DNA from: Odiellus spinosus
Taxonomy: Eukaryota > Arthropoda > Arachnida > Opiliones > Phalangiidae
Length of the DNA stretch: 64,000 nucleotides
Reading direction: 5' to 3'
Assembly (NCBI GenBank): GCA_963920705.1
Contig: OY987225.1
Coordinates: 11,851,334-11,915,333 of the forward strand
The notes below the pieces were generated by a model. It was not told the origin of the DNA. It did no database searches and saw only the letters and a list, made by a program, of their open reading frames with translations. The stretch's first letter is position 1. Every line of letters begins with the position of its first letter. The translations under genes and the position numbers were made by a program. Positions 45,855 to 57,041 of the stretch are shown piece by piece.

Positions 45855-47579
45855 GTGTTGGAGAAAAACGCCACCCATCGAAGGATTAAAGCGCTAGAGA
45901 TGTCCTCAGGATCTTCTACGTCATCAGCTAGTGGATCCCAATCAGTCACAGGATCACAATCAGGATCAACAGTGACAATGAGAGAGGAATCCAGACTCCC
46001 GCAATTAATCATAAAAAAAGTTCAAAGGAGATATCACCGAATGACCACGATTTTGGAGCCAATTCAACTTGTCAGTCGTGGAAGGAAGAAAATTATCTAA
46101 GTCCACTCTTTTTTCTTACCTTTTAACTTATTTAGAAGGGGAGGCATTTAGCGCCGTAAAAGGGTTTATTGTGTCAGATGCTAATTACGATTGCGCTGTA
46201 GAATTATTGAAAGAGCGTTATGATAGGTTGGATTTAGTAATTCACTCTTTAATGAATCAGTTGTTGAGGTTAGATCCCGTAGAGAATTCGAACGATACTA
46301 TCTCTTTAAGAAAATTTTACGATTCTTGCGAAACCAATTTCAGAAGTTTAAAGGGTTTAGACCTTATGAAAGTAAATTCATCTACATTATGCCCAGCTAT
46401 CGTAGGTTGTTTACCAGATGAGATTAGATTAAAGTATAGTATGCAAAGAAAATCTAATGATGTGGAAAATTTAATAACATTTATCAAAAGCGAAGTTGAA
46501 GGTCGAGAAACGAGCGCCATGCTTAAAAACGCTAAATGCGAAAAACGAGCGCCAAAATTAGACAAACCTATGTCTTCGCCAAAGTACGAATATCGCGAAA
46601 ATTCAAGGTCAAACCATTCAAGCGCTTCAGCTTTGAACGGTAACGTAGCTGCAAGCCCAAGAATCTACTGCATATTCTGCAAAATATCCACGCACCCTAC
46701 CGTAGAATTCTCTAACTACACAATCGATGATAAGAAAGGAATGATCAAAGCCCAAGGAAGATGTTATCTCTGCACGAGAATTGGTCACGACGCCCGTTTT
46801 TGCACCTCTAATTTCAAAACTTGCAAATTTTGCAGCGGTCGTCACCACGCCGTTGTTTGCGATGAAAACAAGTCTCACAAGCCTACTAACAACCGCCCAA
46901 GAGAAGGGAGAAACTTCGAATCCAAAGAAGAAACCGAACCTAAGAAGATTAGCGTATCTACAGTCGCCGGAAGCCAAAACATGGTCGTTCTACAAACTGC
47001 CATGGCCCTAGTCAGCTCGCCAGAAGAAACCGGAAGCTCTAAGAAAATCAGATGTTTATTGGACAACGGAAGTCAAGCCACGTTCATTAAGGAGGAGATA
47101 TCCCGAAAGCTCAAGTTGCCCGTCATTGGAGAACAATCACTAGAAATTGCCGAATTTATGAACGCGACTCCCAGAAAATGCACGACGAAGATCGTACGCG
47201 TAGCCGTACGAAATGCCAGAAGTCCAGACGTAGTGATAGAGATCACCGCCATAGAAGTCCCGTTCCTATGCAACGCCCTAACCCTTGTAAATTGCAACCA
47301 GGTGCAAGAATTTGCAAAGGCCCGAAACCTGATATTAGCAGACGAACCCACGCCAGACACGCCCACAGCCAGCAGTATAGAGCTCTTAATTGGAGCGGAT
47401 CAGTATTATGACTTTGCCTCGGGAAGAATCGAAATGATTGAGAGAAGACTAGCAGCAGCGGAAAACAAAATCGGATGGGTAATTCACGGACCCGTTAGCC
47501 CAAGTAATCTTTCGATGAATTCCAAAAACGTCACAGTCTTGAAGATAAGCGTAACGGAAGCCAGAACAGTAGAATCAAT
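45855..47579 (+). pseudogene. BEL/Pao gag and protease
   Basis: A Ser-rich N-terminus (possible start ATG at 45900) reads into RLPQLIIKK. A frameshift at the seven-A run 46013-46019 then joins it to the main frame, which has TGA at 46042-46044 where the family has a conserved Trp. The main frame continues TLFSYLLTYLEGEAFSAVKG (Pao-type gag), CYLCTRIGHDARFC and CKFCSGRHHAVVC zinc knuckles (about 46760-46860), and the retropepsin-like LLDNGSQATFIKEE (about 47056). The active site has Asp-Asn-Gly rather than the usual Asp-Ser/Thr-Gly. The frame ends inside the insertion that follows. Confidence 0.88.
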
Positions 47580-48446
47580 GATTGTGGCCCATTGGACCGA
47601 CATCCCATTGGACCGACACATTTTTAGCCACGATAAATCACCAAAATAAAAATCCATTCGACCGACAAATTATCGATAATTATAAGAATAATGCATTCGA
47701 TATTTGGTCGGTCGAAGGGCATTCTGTCGAATGGGTTATATCGACCGAATAGGATGTCGGTCTAATGGGTCGACATCCCAATCGACCGACATTCCATTCG
47801 GCCGAATAATCCGCACTTTTCGCGGATTCGGTTAAATGGGACCAGAATCTCTGCTTGAAGATACCCGCTGGAATTTAAAATAAAATTCCCGGGAACGCAA
47901 AGATTCAATCTTTGAAAGCGAGAAATCTGATTCACTTATAATAATTTAATGGCCAAGTAAAATGAGCACTACACTAGAACAGTTCGTAAAATATTAAGCA
48001 CAAGATTTAGTTTAAAAGATCCAAATAATTTCAGATCCCTAGAACTTATTTTTATAAAGTGAATTGCTGATTTATATTTATATTTTTAATTCATATTCAT
48101 GAGTAATTGTACCTTTCTAACCTAACCCAACCATTATCGTAAAACTACACCACGGTGACAACATAAAATAACCGAAACACTCCACCAAAGTCAAAAAATA
48201 TAAACTAACCTTTAACGTAAACTAACCTTTAACGTAAACTAACCTTTAACGTAAACTAACCTCGACTTTCTTTCACTACGCCACGGTGACTTAAAGTCAT
48301 TCTATTATAATATATCATCATCAACATTTTCCTCAATCGATATTGTATCGGTCGAATGGGACCCAGAAAATATCGACATATATAAATGATAAATACAATC
48401 GATATTGAGTCGGTCGAATGGATGTCGGTTCAACAGAAATACACCG
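47580..48446. mobile_element. ~0.87-kb insertion with dense GACCGACAT motifs
   Basis: It splits the BEL pol frame between TVESMI and ESINKFWNLES. The left end is CATTGGACCGACATCCCATT, and the right end is the approximate inverse (GGTCGAATGGATGTCGGTTC). More than ten short words of the type CATTCGACCGACA/TGTCGGTCGAATG occur in both orientations within the first 250 and last 90 bp. The interior carries ACGTAAACTAACCTTTA repeats (about 48203-48265). No coding capacity is seen. Related words occur at 11090-11190 and 15090-15180. The exact borders are uncertain. Confidence 0.72.
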
Positions 48447-50806
48447 AATCGATTAACAAATTCTGGAATCTGGAGTCTCTCGGAATTACAGACAAGCCAG
48501 ACGCTGACCCCCAACGGACAGGAAATCATTGAGAGATTTGAGAGAGAAGCCACCTTCGAAAATGACAGGTACCAAGTTAAATTTCCATGGAACCTGCCGA
48601 AGGAAGACCTACCGAACAACCTAACCCTAGCCACCAAAAGAGCCAGAACCCTAGTTCAAAGATTCAAGAGAGACCCAATCCTGTACCATGAATACAAAGC
48701 CGTCATTGAGGAGCAGTTGAAACTAGGAATTGTCGAAGTAGTGGAAAACCCAGAGGCCGGTAATTTGGGTACTTACTATTTGCCCCACCAGGGGGTGCTA
48801 AGAGAAAACAGCTCTACCACCAAACTCCGAGTCATAATGGCCGGCTCCGCCAACGCCAAGGGTCAGCCTAGCCTGAACGATTGCCTTTCCGCCGGACCAA
48901 ACCTAAATCCGGACCTCCTAAAACTCGTACTAAGATTCAGAACCCACCGCGTCGCTGTCACGGCGGACATCGAAAAAGCCTTCCTGCAACATAATTGTGG
49001 CTAGTTTTATGCAGTTCGCGTGTTACCGAAAATATTAGACTGAAATTTGTGGTTTAAAAATAGTGCAGCGGAAACTTGTTGAGATTTAACTTGATAATTT
49101 GTTATGATTAAAATATATTTACACTCGCGAGTATTAAAATTCAACTACTACGTTATAAGAAGGAAAACGATTGACTAAATTACACATTAGAGGTTCTACA
49201 TGAAAACTACGGGTCCAAAATCCACGCGTACAACAAACCAAGATAGTGGTTTTTTAGGATAAAAAACATGTTTGTTTTTCTTTACCGATAGCGTTGTGGG
49301 CCTTATCATGTAGAGGTATTTCATTATACGTTGCTAAAGAATAATCTTAATTATAGGTATTAAAATAAGTGAATTCTCACGGTTACAAAATATAAATAAT
49401 AAAGCTGGGTTTTCACCGTTTCAGTTATTTGACAAGTCTCTCTAGCGAAGGAAGAACGAGATTCCGTAAGATTCCTTTGGGTAAATTAGCACCAAGGTCG
49501 AATCTTAGACAATGAATTCCAAGAGCTAAGAATGACTCGCGTACCATTCGGAGTCACGTCCCGCCCATTCCTACTCGCAGCCACAATCAAACTTCATTTG
49601 ATGAAGCAACCGGAAGAGGACAGACACGTGATCAAATCCCTAAACGAAGAGTTGTACGTAGACGATTACGTCAGCGGAGCAGACGATGTAAAGCAAGCTT
49701 ATGAACTTTCAGAGTCAGCCTCGAGAATTCTAAGGGGAGCAAATATGACTTTGCGAAAGTGGAAAACAAACTCAACCGAGCTAAGAGAGAAATGGGGGAG
49801 GAAAATGAAGCCATCGAATGAAGCCACGAAAATAGAAATACACAAGTCAGCCACCGAGAAAATATTAGGATTAATATGGAACTCCGACTCAGATGAGTTT
49901 TCTTTCGACCTTTCGAACCTCTCAGCCACTCTTCAAGAATCCAAGCCAAATAAACGATACATACTAAGTGCTGTCTCGCAAATATATGATCCCATTGGAA
50001 TGCTCGCCCCGTATGAAATTCGAGCCAAAATGCTATTCCAGAGACTATGGATAGAAAAGGTCACGTGGGACGAAAACTTATCCCAAATAATCCTAGACGA
50101 GTTCGAACAATGGCGCATGGAAATGCCAATTATTCGCAAATTGAAGCTACAAAGGTGTTACTACCCCGAAGACAAAATAGTACACCAAGAACTGCATGCC
50201 TTTTGTGACGCAAGTACAAAGGCATACGCCGCCATTGTCTATTTACGTTTTGTCACGGAAGCAGGAATACCAGGAGTCTCATTTATTACCTGCAAAGCAA
50301 GAGTAGCCCCCCTCGAGGATCTCTTGCTGCCACGACTAGAACTCATGGCTTGCCTTCTAGGAGCACGCCTTCCCCGAAACGTCAGTTCCATTTTCGAAAC
50401 CGAAACAATGGAGGAATACTTATGGAGTGACTCGATGGTAGCCCTCTACTGGATCAAAGGAAACGAGAAGGTCTGGAAGCCATTCGTCCAGAACCGGGTC
50501 AAGGAAATACAAGAACTTACCAAACCGAAGGACTGGTATCACTGCCCCGGCATAGAAAATCCGGCTGACATACCAAGCAGAGGAGCCAAAGCGGCAGATT
50601 TAGTCGAAAGCAAGCTCTGGTTGGAAGGACCCCATTGGTTGAAACAAAATAAATTGGAATGGCCAACGGATAAAATAAATATCAAGCAAACGGACGTGGA
50701 AGCTGAAACAAGGAAAACCGTTCTTGTTATTCTCACCGATTCGGACGATTTCGACAAAGGTATTTCTAACCTAGTAAACCTTAAGAATTATGGATCTATT
50801 AACTAA
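48447..50806 (+). pseudogene. BEL/Pao reverse transcriptase and RNase H
   Basis: After NKFWNLESLGI a frameshift near 48505 leads into NDRYQVKFPWNLPKEDLP, then HQGVLRENSSTTKLRVIM and VTADIEKAFLQ (RT, first catalytic Asp, about 48960). The 446-bp insertion 48990-49432 interrupts here. RT resumes with VPFGVTSRPFLLAATIK (about 49540) and the YVDD active site (49655-49666). RNase H follows: HAFCDASTKAYAAIVYL (about 50193) and LWSDSMVALYWIKG. The end is TAA at 50804-50806; downstream sequence continues the pol polyprotein. Confidence 0.9.
48990..49432. mobile_element. 443-bp insertion within BEL RT, flanked by CAA
   Basis: The RT frame is interrupted between CTG CAA (48987-48989) and CAA GTC TCT (49433-49435), consistent with a 3-bp target duplication. 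The insert starts CATAATTGTGGCTAG and ends TCAGTTATTTGA. Its terminal similarity is weak. It has no coding region; superfamily not assigned (a 3-bp duplication would fit PIF/Harbinger-type MITEs). Confidence 0.7.
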
Positions 50807-52216
50807 GTCTTAAGAATCACCGCCCATATCTACCGATTTATAAACGCCCTAAGAAAGCGGAAATTCGAAAAGGGACCAATTACCGCTGAGGAAAGAGGAG
50901 AATCCGAAATCGGATGGATAGCGAGCGTTCAAAAGATAAATTACGCAACTGAAATCAAAGCACTAACAGAAGGAACCAACATCAGAAGAGATTCCGAAAT
51001 CGCCAATCTTAGACCAATTATGAACCAAAACGGGCTTTTATGCGTTGGTGGGCGCTTGGATCAATCAAGACTCACCGAAGAAGAAAAGCACCCGATTATC
51101 CTTCACAAAAAGCAGCATTTAACACTTCTCCTAATGACCCGAAGCCATTGGCAAACCGGAAGGCAAATTGCCAAATACGTCACGCGAAACTGTATGGTCT
51201 GCCGTAGAGACCAAGCAAAGCCGGGAGAAGCGCCAATGGCATCTTTGCCTCTAGCTCGAGTAGACACCACGCCTCCATTTCTGACCACCGGTATAGACTT
51301 TGCCGGGCCCCTATATGTGCAAATAGGAAAGGACGTAATCTAGGCTTACATCTGTCTATTTACTTGCGCTACCACTAGAGCCATCCACCTTGAATTGGTG
51401 CCACTTCAGAATACCTATGAATTAATAATGGCCTTCAGAAAGTTTATAGCTCGCAGGGGCGTACCCCATTTCATTTACTCCGACAACGCAAAAACGTTCC
51501 TTCGAGCGAACGAAGACCTGAAGGAAATTTGGAAGAGCATGAAAGATGACGCAACGAGAGAATTCTTTGGAGCCAAAGGAATAAGCTGGCGGTTTATTGC
51601 GGACCGTGCCTCCTGGTTTGGCGCCTTCTGGGAGAGGCTCGTCAGATCGGTGAAAACAATACTAAAGAAAATTCTTGGACGCGCAACACTATCGTACCAA
51701 GAAATGGAAACAGTTTTGGTCGAAAATGAAGCAATAATTAATTCTCGCCCCATGACGTATTTATTCAGCGAAGCCAATAAGCCAACACCCCTTACGCCCT
51801 CACACTTTTTGATAGGTAAACGCCTCACATGCTTACCACCGCAGCGACCAAAGGAAGCCGATATCCCAACATCCCAGAGACAAATGTCCAGAAAATTAAA
51901 GTCACGTGTCGCATTAATAGAGCGCTTATGGAAGCGATGGAGGGAAGAATACATAATGGAGCCACGTAATGCGCATCACGTGCTGCTCAAAAGGACCAAC
52001 AGAGACATGCAAGTTGGAAATGTCGTAATAGTTCACGAAGAAAGAGTTTCAAAACAAATGTGGAAACTTGCCGTTATAACCGAAGCCATTCAAGGACGAG
52101 ATGGCAATATACGATGGTACTTAGTTCGCACTCCAAACGGAAAATGTTATAAGGCGTCCCACATCCCTTCTTTATGCGATGGAGATAAATTAGACACAAT
52201 CGCGCTTTACTCTTAA
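50807..52216 (+). pseudogene. BEL/Pao integrase
   Basis: The N-terminal zinc-binding region is readable (HLTLLLMTRSHWQTGRQ, CMVCRRDQ about 51190). The catalytic core has GIDFAGPLYV (first D, about 51290), YSDNAKTFLRA (second D, about 51478) and WFGAFWERLVRSVKT (E, about 51615). The C-terminal domain includes VGNVVIVHEE and ISRW-like WYLVRTPNGK. TAG at 51341-51343 lies between the first D and the rest of the core. The C-terminus (52216) is 28 bp upstream of the polypurine tract TTCGGGGGAG. Confidence 0.9.
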
Positions 52217-52252
52217 ATTCAGGTGAATAACATTGAATGTTATTCGGGGGAG

Positions 52253-52878
52253 TGTAAAATATTTATCGAGTATCGGCCAAAAAAGGTAAACCTCTTATAT
52301 CTTCCTTACCAACTTGTTTCAATTTAACCCTAATTTCCAAATGAATAACTAGTAACACCAAATTCTATCCCAAAACCTTCTCTGTAAATCCTAACCCTAT
52401 ACCCTTAAATTCAAATATAACCAATGTATAATTTTATTGTAAAACCTCTTATAAACGTTGCCAAAAAGGCCCCCAAAATAAATTTGTAAAGAGAGGATAT
52501 GAGCTCGTTGGACGTCACTGGAATTTCTCGAAAGGCCAACAATGACCAAACCGGTTCTAGCCAGTGTCGCTCGACCAGCTCTAGCCCTCTCTCCCCTTCT
52601 TTAAAACTTTCCTATCCCAAACTTGAATGAAATTCACTCTTAACTTCAGCCGGGACCCGAAAGGTCCAAAAATAAACCCCTCACCCTATCCAACAAAAAA
52701 AAAAGTTCAAGTCGCGGTCGCTCCAAATGAGCATTAATTTAAACTGTATATTTTAAACATTAAACAAAATCAATTCGTTAAGTTAATAATCTCATCGTCT
52801 CAAATTTATTACCTCAATTTTTAACAAAAACAGTCGGTCTTTGAGTAACAATTAGCTCTCCGTAAGAAATATACCACA
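52253..52878 (+). repeat. 3' LTR of BEL/Pao element, complete (626 bp)
   Basis: TGTAAAATATTTATCG starts right after the polypurine tract GGGGGAG (52246-52252). The LTR ends ATACCACA at 52878, followed by the target duplication GTCTG. An AATAAA lies near 52478. Confidence 0.88.
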
Positions 52879-52883
52879 GTCTG

Positions 52884-53645
52884 AGCAATCCTAGGAAAAT
52901 TGAGGATTAAACATCCCGTAGGAGGAGTTTCGCATTGTAAGGTTAATCATAGCATAGGAGTTCTGATAGTAGTTTCTAGTGAGCTTGTACGGAGGTAACG
53001 CCTTAATCATGAACGCGGACGCTGCGGCCCTGAAACGCGATTTGAACTAGATTTTTAGGTCCGTTTACAAAATTTCACGGGAAACAAGTTTCCAAGTGAA
53101 AAGATAAAAAATTCTCTGCTTTCAAGACAGCTGTGAGTTTAACTGACGAATGATAAGTAATGGCATATATAGAGGATTTGACGCCCGGAGGGGGGGGGGG
53201 GTCTCAGGATATTGCCGTCCTTTCCGAAAAAGTTTTCAGCAACTAGAAAAAAGGGTGCAAGGTGAAAATGTGGCCTGGGGAAACCGTCGCCTCTCACTCT
53301 AAATACGCCACTGACTATAAGCAGGCACGCGAAGGGTAGTTTCTTTAAATAAGCGGCCGGGTGTCGGCAGGTATTTTGAAGTGGGTGGGCTGAACAAGTT
53401 GCGCAAGGCAAAATTAAATAGGAATCAGGTACTCCATGACCGACGGTCGGGAGGCCTTGAGCCTACCCTGTCCCCTTTCTGACGCTCTTCACCACCTTAA
53501 AGCTTTAGAATTATTTTTCTCAAAGTGGTTGGTGGATGAAATAAGTTAGAATAATACTGGTCTAAAATGTTGCATCCGTTTTCTTTTAATCATTCGACGT
53601 TACTACGGGGCTAAAAAACGTACTGCGCCGTTATTTTTGATATAC
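52884..53645. other. Noncoding, with a G homopolymer and a possible hAT-like end
   Basis: A run of about twelve G occurs at 53190-53202. The inverse of CAGTGGCGTATTTAGAGTGA lies at about 53296-53315; a similar word occurs at 39997 and resembles hAT terminal sequences. No arylsulfatase exon is recognisable here. Confidence 0.4.
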
Positions 53646-54290
53646 CTTAGCGACTTGAGAATGTTCGATTTGAGATTTCCGGAAATATTTACGACCAGGA
53701 TGTCCCGACCAGCCGTGGCTCGGCATCTCGCTGATGTTCGTGTGGTTGTTCGATTTTCCATATATAATCTTATGCCTCCCGAGCCGGTAAGTGCCCGCGT
53801 TAAACCATGAGTTCATATCCAACAAAACATCGCGGCGAGGTCCTTTTGCGGAAGTACCTAGGTGTTTCCAATGACTCAGGCCGTCAAATGGCGGAAGATT
53901 TCCATCGTATCCTAAAGGAAATAATGCGACGCTTTGTAAAATCAAAACTATAAATTAAAAAAGCTCCGTTTATTGAAAAGTCCTTCAACCCACCGGCACT
54001 TTCAAGTAATGTTGGTAACCAATCGGTTATGTGAAAGAGTTGGTTGTATTGCTTGGAACCTCTTTGATTGAGAAGGGGGTTCCAGATCAGAGCAACGCTC
54101 CGAACTCCTCCTTCCCAAGAAGTGTACTTCTCTCCTCTCAATGGGTAATTAGAGCCACCGTTCTTGGTGTAAGTCGATACTGGCGCCCCATTATCCGAAC
54201 ATAAAACAACAACAGAGTCTTTCAGCATGCCTTTAAATTGGAGGGCTTGAATAACTTTTCCAACAGCTTCATCAGCCGCTTTCAATGCAC
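53646..54290 (-). CDS. Arylsulfatase (ARSB-like), two internal exons
   Basis: Exon 1 of the pair is 54290-53994, after acceptor TTGTACAG, and exon 2 is 53911-53646, before donor AG|GTATAT. The 82-bp intron (53993-53912) starts GTGGGT and ends TTTAG. Splicing gives a clean join SAG|YDGNLPPFDGLSHW. Sulfatase motifs are VVVLCSDNGAP (metal-binding Asp/Asn), NYPLRGEKYTSWEGGVR and HITDWLPTLLESAG, followed by GPRRDVLLDMN and GRHKIIYGKS. The sulfatase signature with the formylglycine Cys should be in upstream exons, which are not found. The enzyme family removes sulfate esters in lysosomes or after secretion. No stop or frameshift is seen in the exons, so this may belong to a live gene with introns enlarged by transposons. 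Confidence 0.85.
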
Positions 54291-54967
54291 CTGTACAAAG
54301 AATTAATATAGGAAAAAGATAAATTTTTCTATGAACCATATCATTCATATATAGACGGAATTGGGTACAGCTTTAGTGAATGCTTGTCTTAGTTAAGCTA
54401 GCCCCTTATAAAAGAGAGGGTAGGAAAGAAGAGGTGGATCTTACTATCCTTTACGTTTTATCAATAGATAAATCTTTATATTAAAAATAGTCTGCCTCAA
54501 GATACCTTCTATAGCGTTGAAATGGGGACCTTTTTTTCCCATATAATGACCGACCCAAGCTTACCTTATAGTCGCCCCAACGAAAGAAGAGCCCTGAGAA
54601 AAACGTCCGAAATGGGGTCGCCACCATCGACCCCATAGTTATTAATCAACTTGTTTTTCTCTTGCGATGTCTGTCTGCAATATCGTCTGCTATCGAGATT
54701 GAGTGGATAAGTTCGGTGTTATAGAACGTCGGCTTTTTGCAGTTTATATGCTGTTATATTTTGTTTATTGCGATCAAGTATTATGTATAATTCATAACAT
54801 AACGAAACAACATTAGAAAGTACACCAGTACTAGTTTTTTGTTTATTACGATTAACCTCTGAATTTAAAAACATTGAATATTTAAGGAAAGACACCATTA
54901 GTGAAAAAACATAAATATAATAAAAAATGAATGTAATTGTCTTAGAATTCAAGCACTCTTTGCCCGT

Positions 54968-56035
54968 TTAGTTCGAATATTCATCGGAGTCTTCGCTGTC
55001 ATCTTGCATGTTGATAATAAGAGGTTCAATCGCAGTTTCGATGATGGGATCTTTTTCCCAGTACTCTTCAAGTACCTTTTCCACATGCATAATCGCGTTG
55101 ATCAAATTTTCCGGTGTAACACGTTCTATGGCCCTTACTGTGGTATCTTTGACCGTCGATAGTTTGAAACCAGAATTCTCCTTGGCAACTTCGTTCTTCA
55201 CTTGTGCCCATATCAACTCAATTGGGTTAAACTGGCAATGGTACGGTGGAAGCCTCACCACTTTGTGACCTCTACTTTCAGCAATCTCGTCAATTTCGTA
55301 TCTCAGGGTTCTTGACTTGTGAAGTTTATATATTTCATAGAGTTCCGCTTTGACTGAGGTTTTGTCATAGGGAATGTGGTGGTCGTTGAGCCATTTCTGC
55401 ATGTCGCCTTTACGAGTTGCTGTGGTAGGTGCTTTGTCTACAATGACCGAGTGATATGACGCGTTGTCCATGAAGATGGTCGCATTTTCAATGTTAGGAA
55501 GAAGTTGTTTTATAAACCACTCTTTGAAGCATTTGGCATTCATGTCGGGATGATAGTCTGCAAGGCCCGATTTAGATGGGAATATCAAGAGTCCATTCTT
55601 CACAAAACCTTTCGAGGAACCCGCGTGAAGTACAATAAGTCTCTTTCCTTTCCCAGAAGGGACTTTCGGACCAGATATATCGTCCGACTGCCAACATTGC
55701 GATACCGTATGGTTTTCATTCACCCACGTCTCGTCAATAAAAATAACGTTGTCCTTCAAATCAATACCTTTTACCGTTTTCAGAAATTGCCGACTGCGAG
55801 CCACGACGTCAGTTCTTTCCATAAGATGCTTGCGACTATCGACCTTTTTATACTCGAAACCAAGTTGATTTTTAAGTACTTGTCATAATGATTCACGACC
55901 ACCGCTGCAAAGGGCTTCTTGCGTCACATCGTCCACTTGTCGAAGGGATTCCAGTAATTTCTCTACAGTAGGGAGCTTAGATATAATTATTCTTGCCTGG
56001 CGGTGGATAGTTGAGCCTCTACTACATTTTGGCAT
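54968..56035 (-). pseudogene. DD82E transposase, left arm copy (helix-turn-helix deleted)
   Basis: Starts at ATG 56035-56033. The stretch corresponding to 56224-56502 of the other copy (279 bp, 93 codons, including the DNA-binding helices) is missing. A TGA follows ESL, at the same codon as in the right copy. Beyond it the catalytic part is intact: VIFIDETWVNENH (first D), IFMDNASYHS (second D) and CQFNPIELIWAQVK (E, 82 residues after the second D). The acidic C-terminus DDSEDSDEYSN ends at TAG 54970-54968. Confidence 0.9.
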
Positions 56036-56165
56036 GGTTAACTAACTATGAGCTGCAAACTCCCATTGATTAATACCATGCGCGATAAAATTGTCAAACG
56101 TTTCAAATATATATTTTAGATAAAATATTAATCAATGGGAGTGTGCAGCTCATAGTTAGTTAACC

Positions 56166-57041
56166 ATGCCGAAATGTAGTAGAGGCTCAACTATCCACCG
56201 CCAGGCAAGAATAATTATATCTAATGTGGCCAGTTATTTTGAAAGAGAGCGCAACGAAAAACGTGTCTTGCATCCGGTTGAACAGGTTCAAATTCGCACG
56301 GCAGAAGCAACTGGTGTAAGTTGTACAACGGTTAAAAGGAATCAGAAGGAAGTGAAAGATGCCGAACAGATAGGAAAGTCATACGCCGAAGTTGTCCAGA
56401 GTCCCTGGAAGTCTAGAAGCCGTTCATCCCCCGTAACTGAGGTAGATAGCTTTCAGCTTGAAGCCATTAGACGTCGAGTACATCAATTCTACTTAGACAA
56501 AGAGCTCCCTACTGTAGAGAAATTACTGGAATCCCTTCGACAAGTGGACGATGTGACGCAAGAAGCCCTTTGCAGCGGTGGTCGTGAATCATTATGACAA
56601 GTACTTAAAAATCAACTTGGTTTCGAGTATAAAAAGGTCGATAGTCGCAAGCATCTTATGGAAAGAACTGACGTCGTGGCTCGCAGTCGGCAATTTCTGA
56701 AAACGGTAAAAGGTATTGATTTGAAGGACAACGTTATTTTTATTGACGAGACGTGGGTGAATGAAAACCATACGGTATCGCAATGTTGGCAGTCGGACGA
56801 TATATCTGGTCCGAAAGTCCCTTCTGGGAAAGGAAAGAGACTTATTGTACTTCACGCGGGTTCCTCGAAAGGTTTTGTGAAGAATGGACTCTTGATATTC
56901 CCATCTAAATCGGGCCTTGCAGACTATCATCCCGACATGAATGCCAAATGCTTCAAAGAGTGGTTTATAAAACAACTTCTTCCTAACATTGAAAATGCGA
57001 CCATCTTCATGGACAACGCGTCATATCACTCGGTCAGATGA
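56166..57041 (+). pseudogene. DD82E transposase, right arm copy (C-terminal catalytic part deleted)
   Basis: Starts at ATG 56166. The N-terminal region is intact, with a helix-turn-helix-like RTAEATGVSCTTVKRNQKE (about 56298-56354) and a second HQFYLDKELPTVEKLLESL segment. It reaches TGA at 56595-56597 (shared with the left copy) and continues through both catalytic Asp motifs to SYHSV (about 57033). A deletion then joins directly to the coding end (GATGACAGCGAAGACTCC) out of frame. Between them the two arms retain every part of the ancestral gene. Confidence 0.9.

Larger units (their letters stand above)
45669..52883 (+). mobile_element. BEL/Pao LTR retrotransposon with 5-bp target duplication
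   Basis: GTCTG at 45669-45673 and 52879-52883 flanks an element that begins TGTAGAATATTTATCG and ends ATACCACA. Internal order is gag, CCHC knuckles, protease, RT, RNase H, integrase, polypurine tract, as in BEL/Pao. About 455 bp of the 5' LTR, together with the primer site and leader, is deleted. Two foreign pieces interrupt pol (about 47580-48446 and 48990-49432). Nonsense codons lie at 46042, 50804-50806 and 51341-51343. Confidence 0.93.

Noticed and set aside
46317-47366. Minus-strand frames under BEL gag-protease
   Set aside because: Shadows of the well-supported plus-strand gag-protease frame.
51475-51954. 159-codon minus-strand frame
   Set aside because: Antisense shadow of the BEL integrase, whose DDE motifs are clear on plus.
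53139-53411. 90-codon frame with Pro/Arg-rich sequence
   Set aside because: It arises from a G homopolymer and a repeat containing a CAGTGGCGTA word; no sulfatase or other family match.
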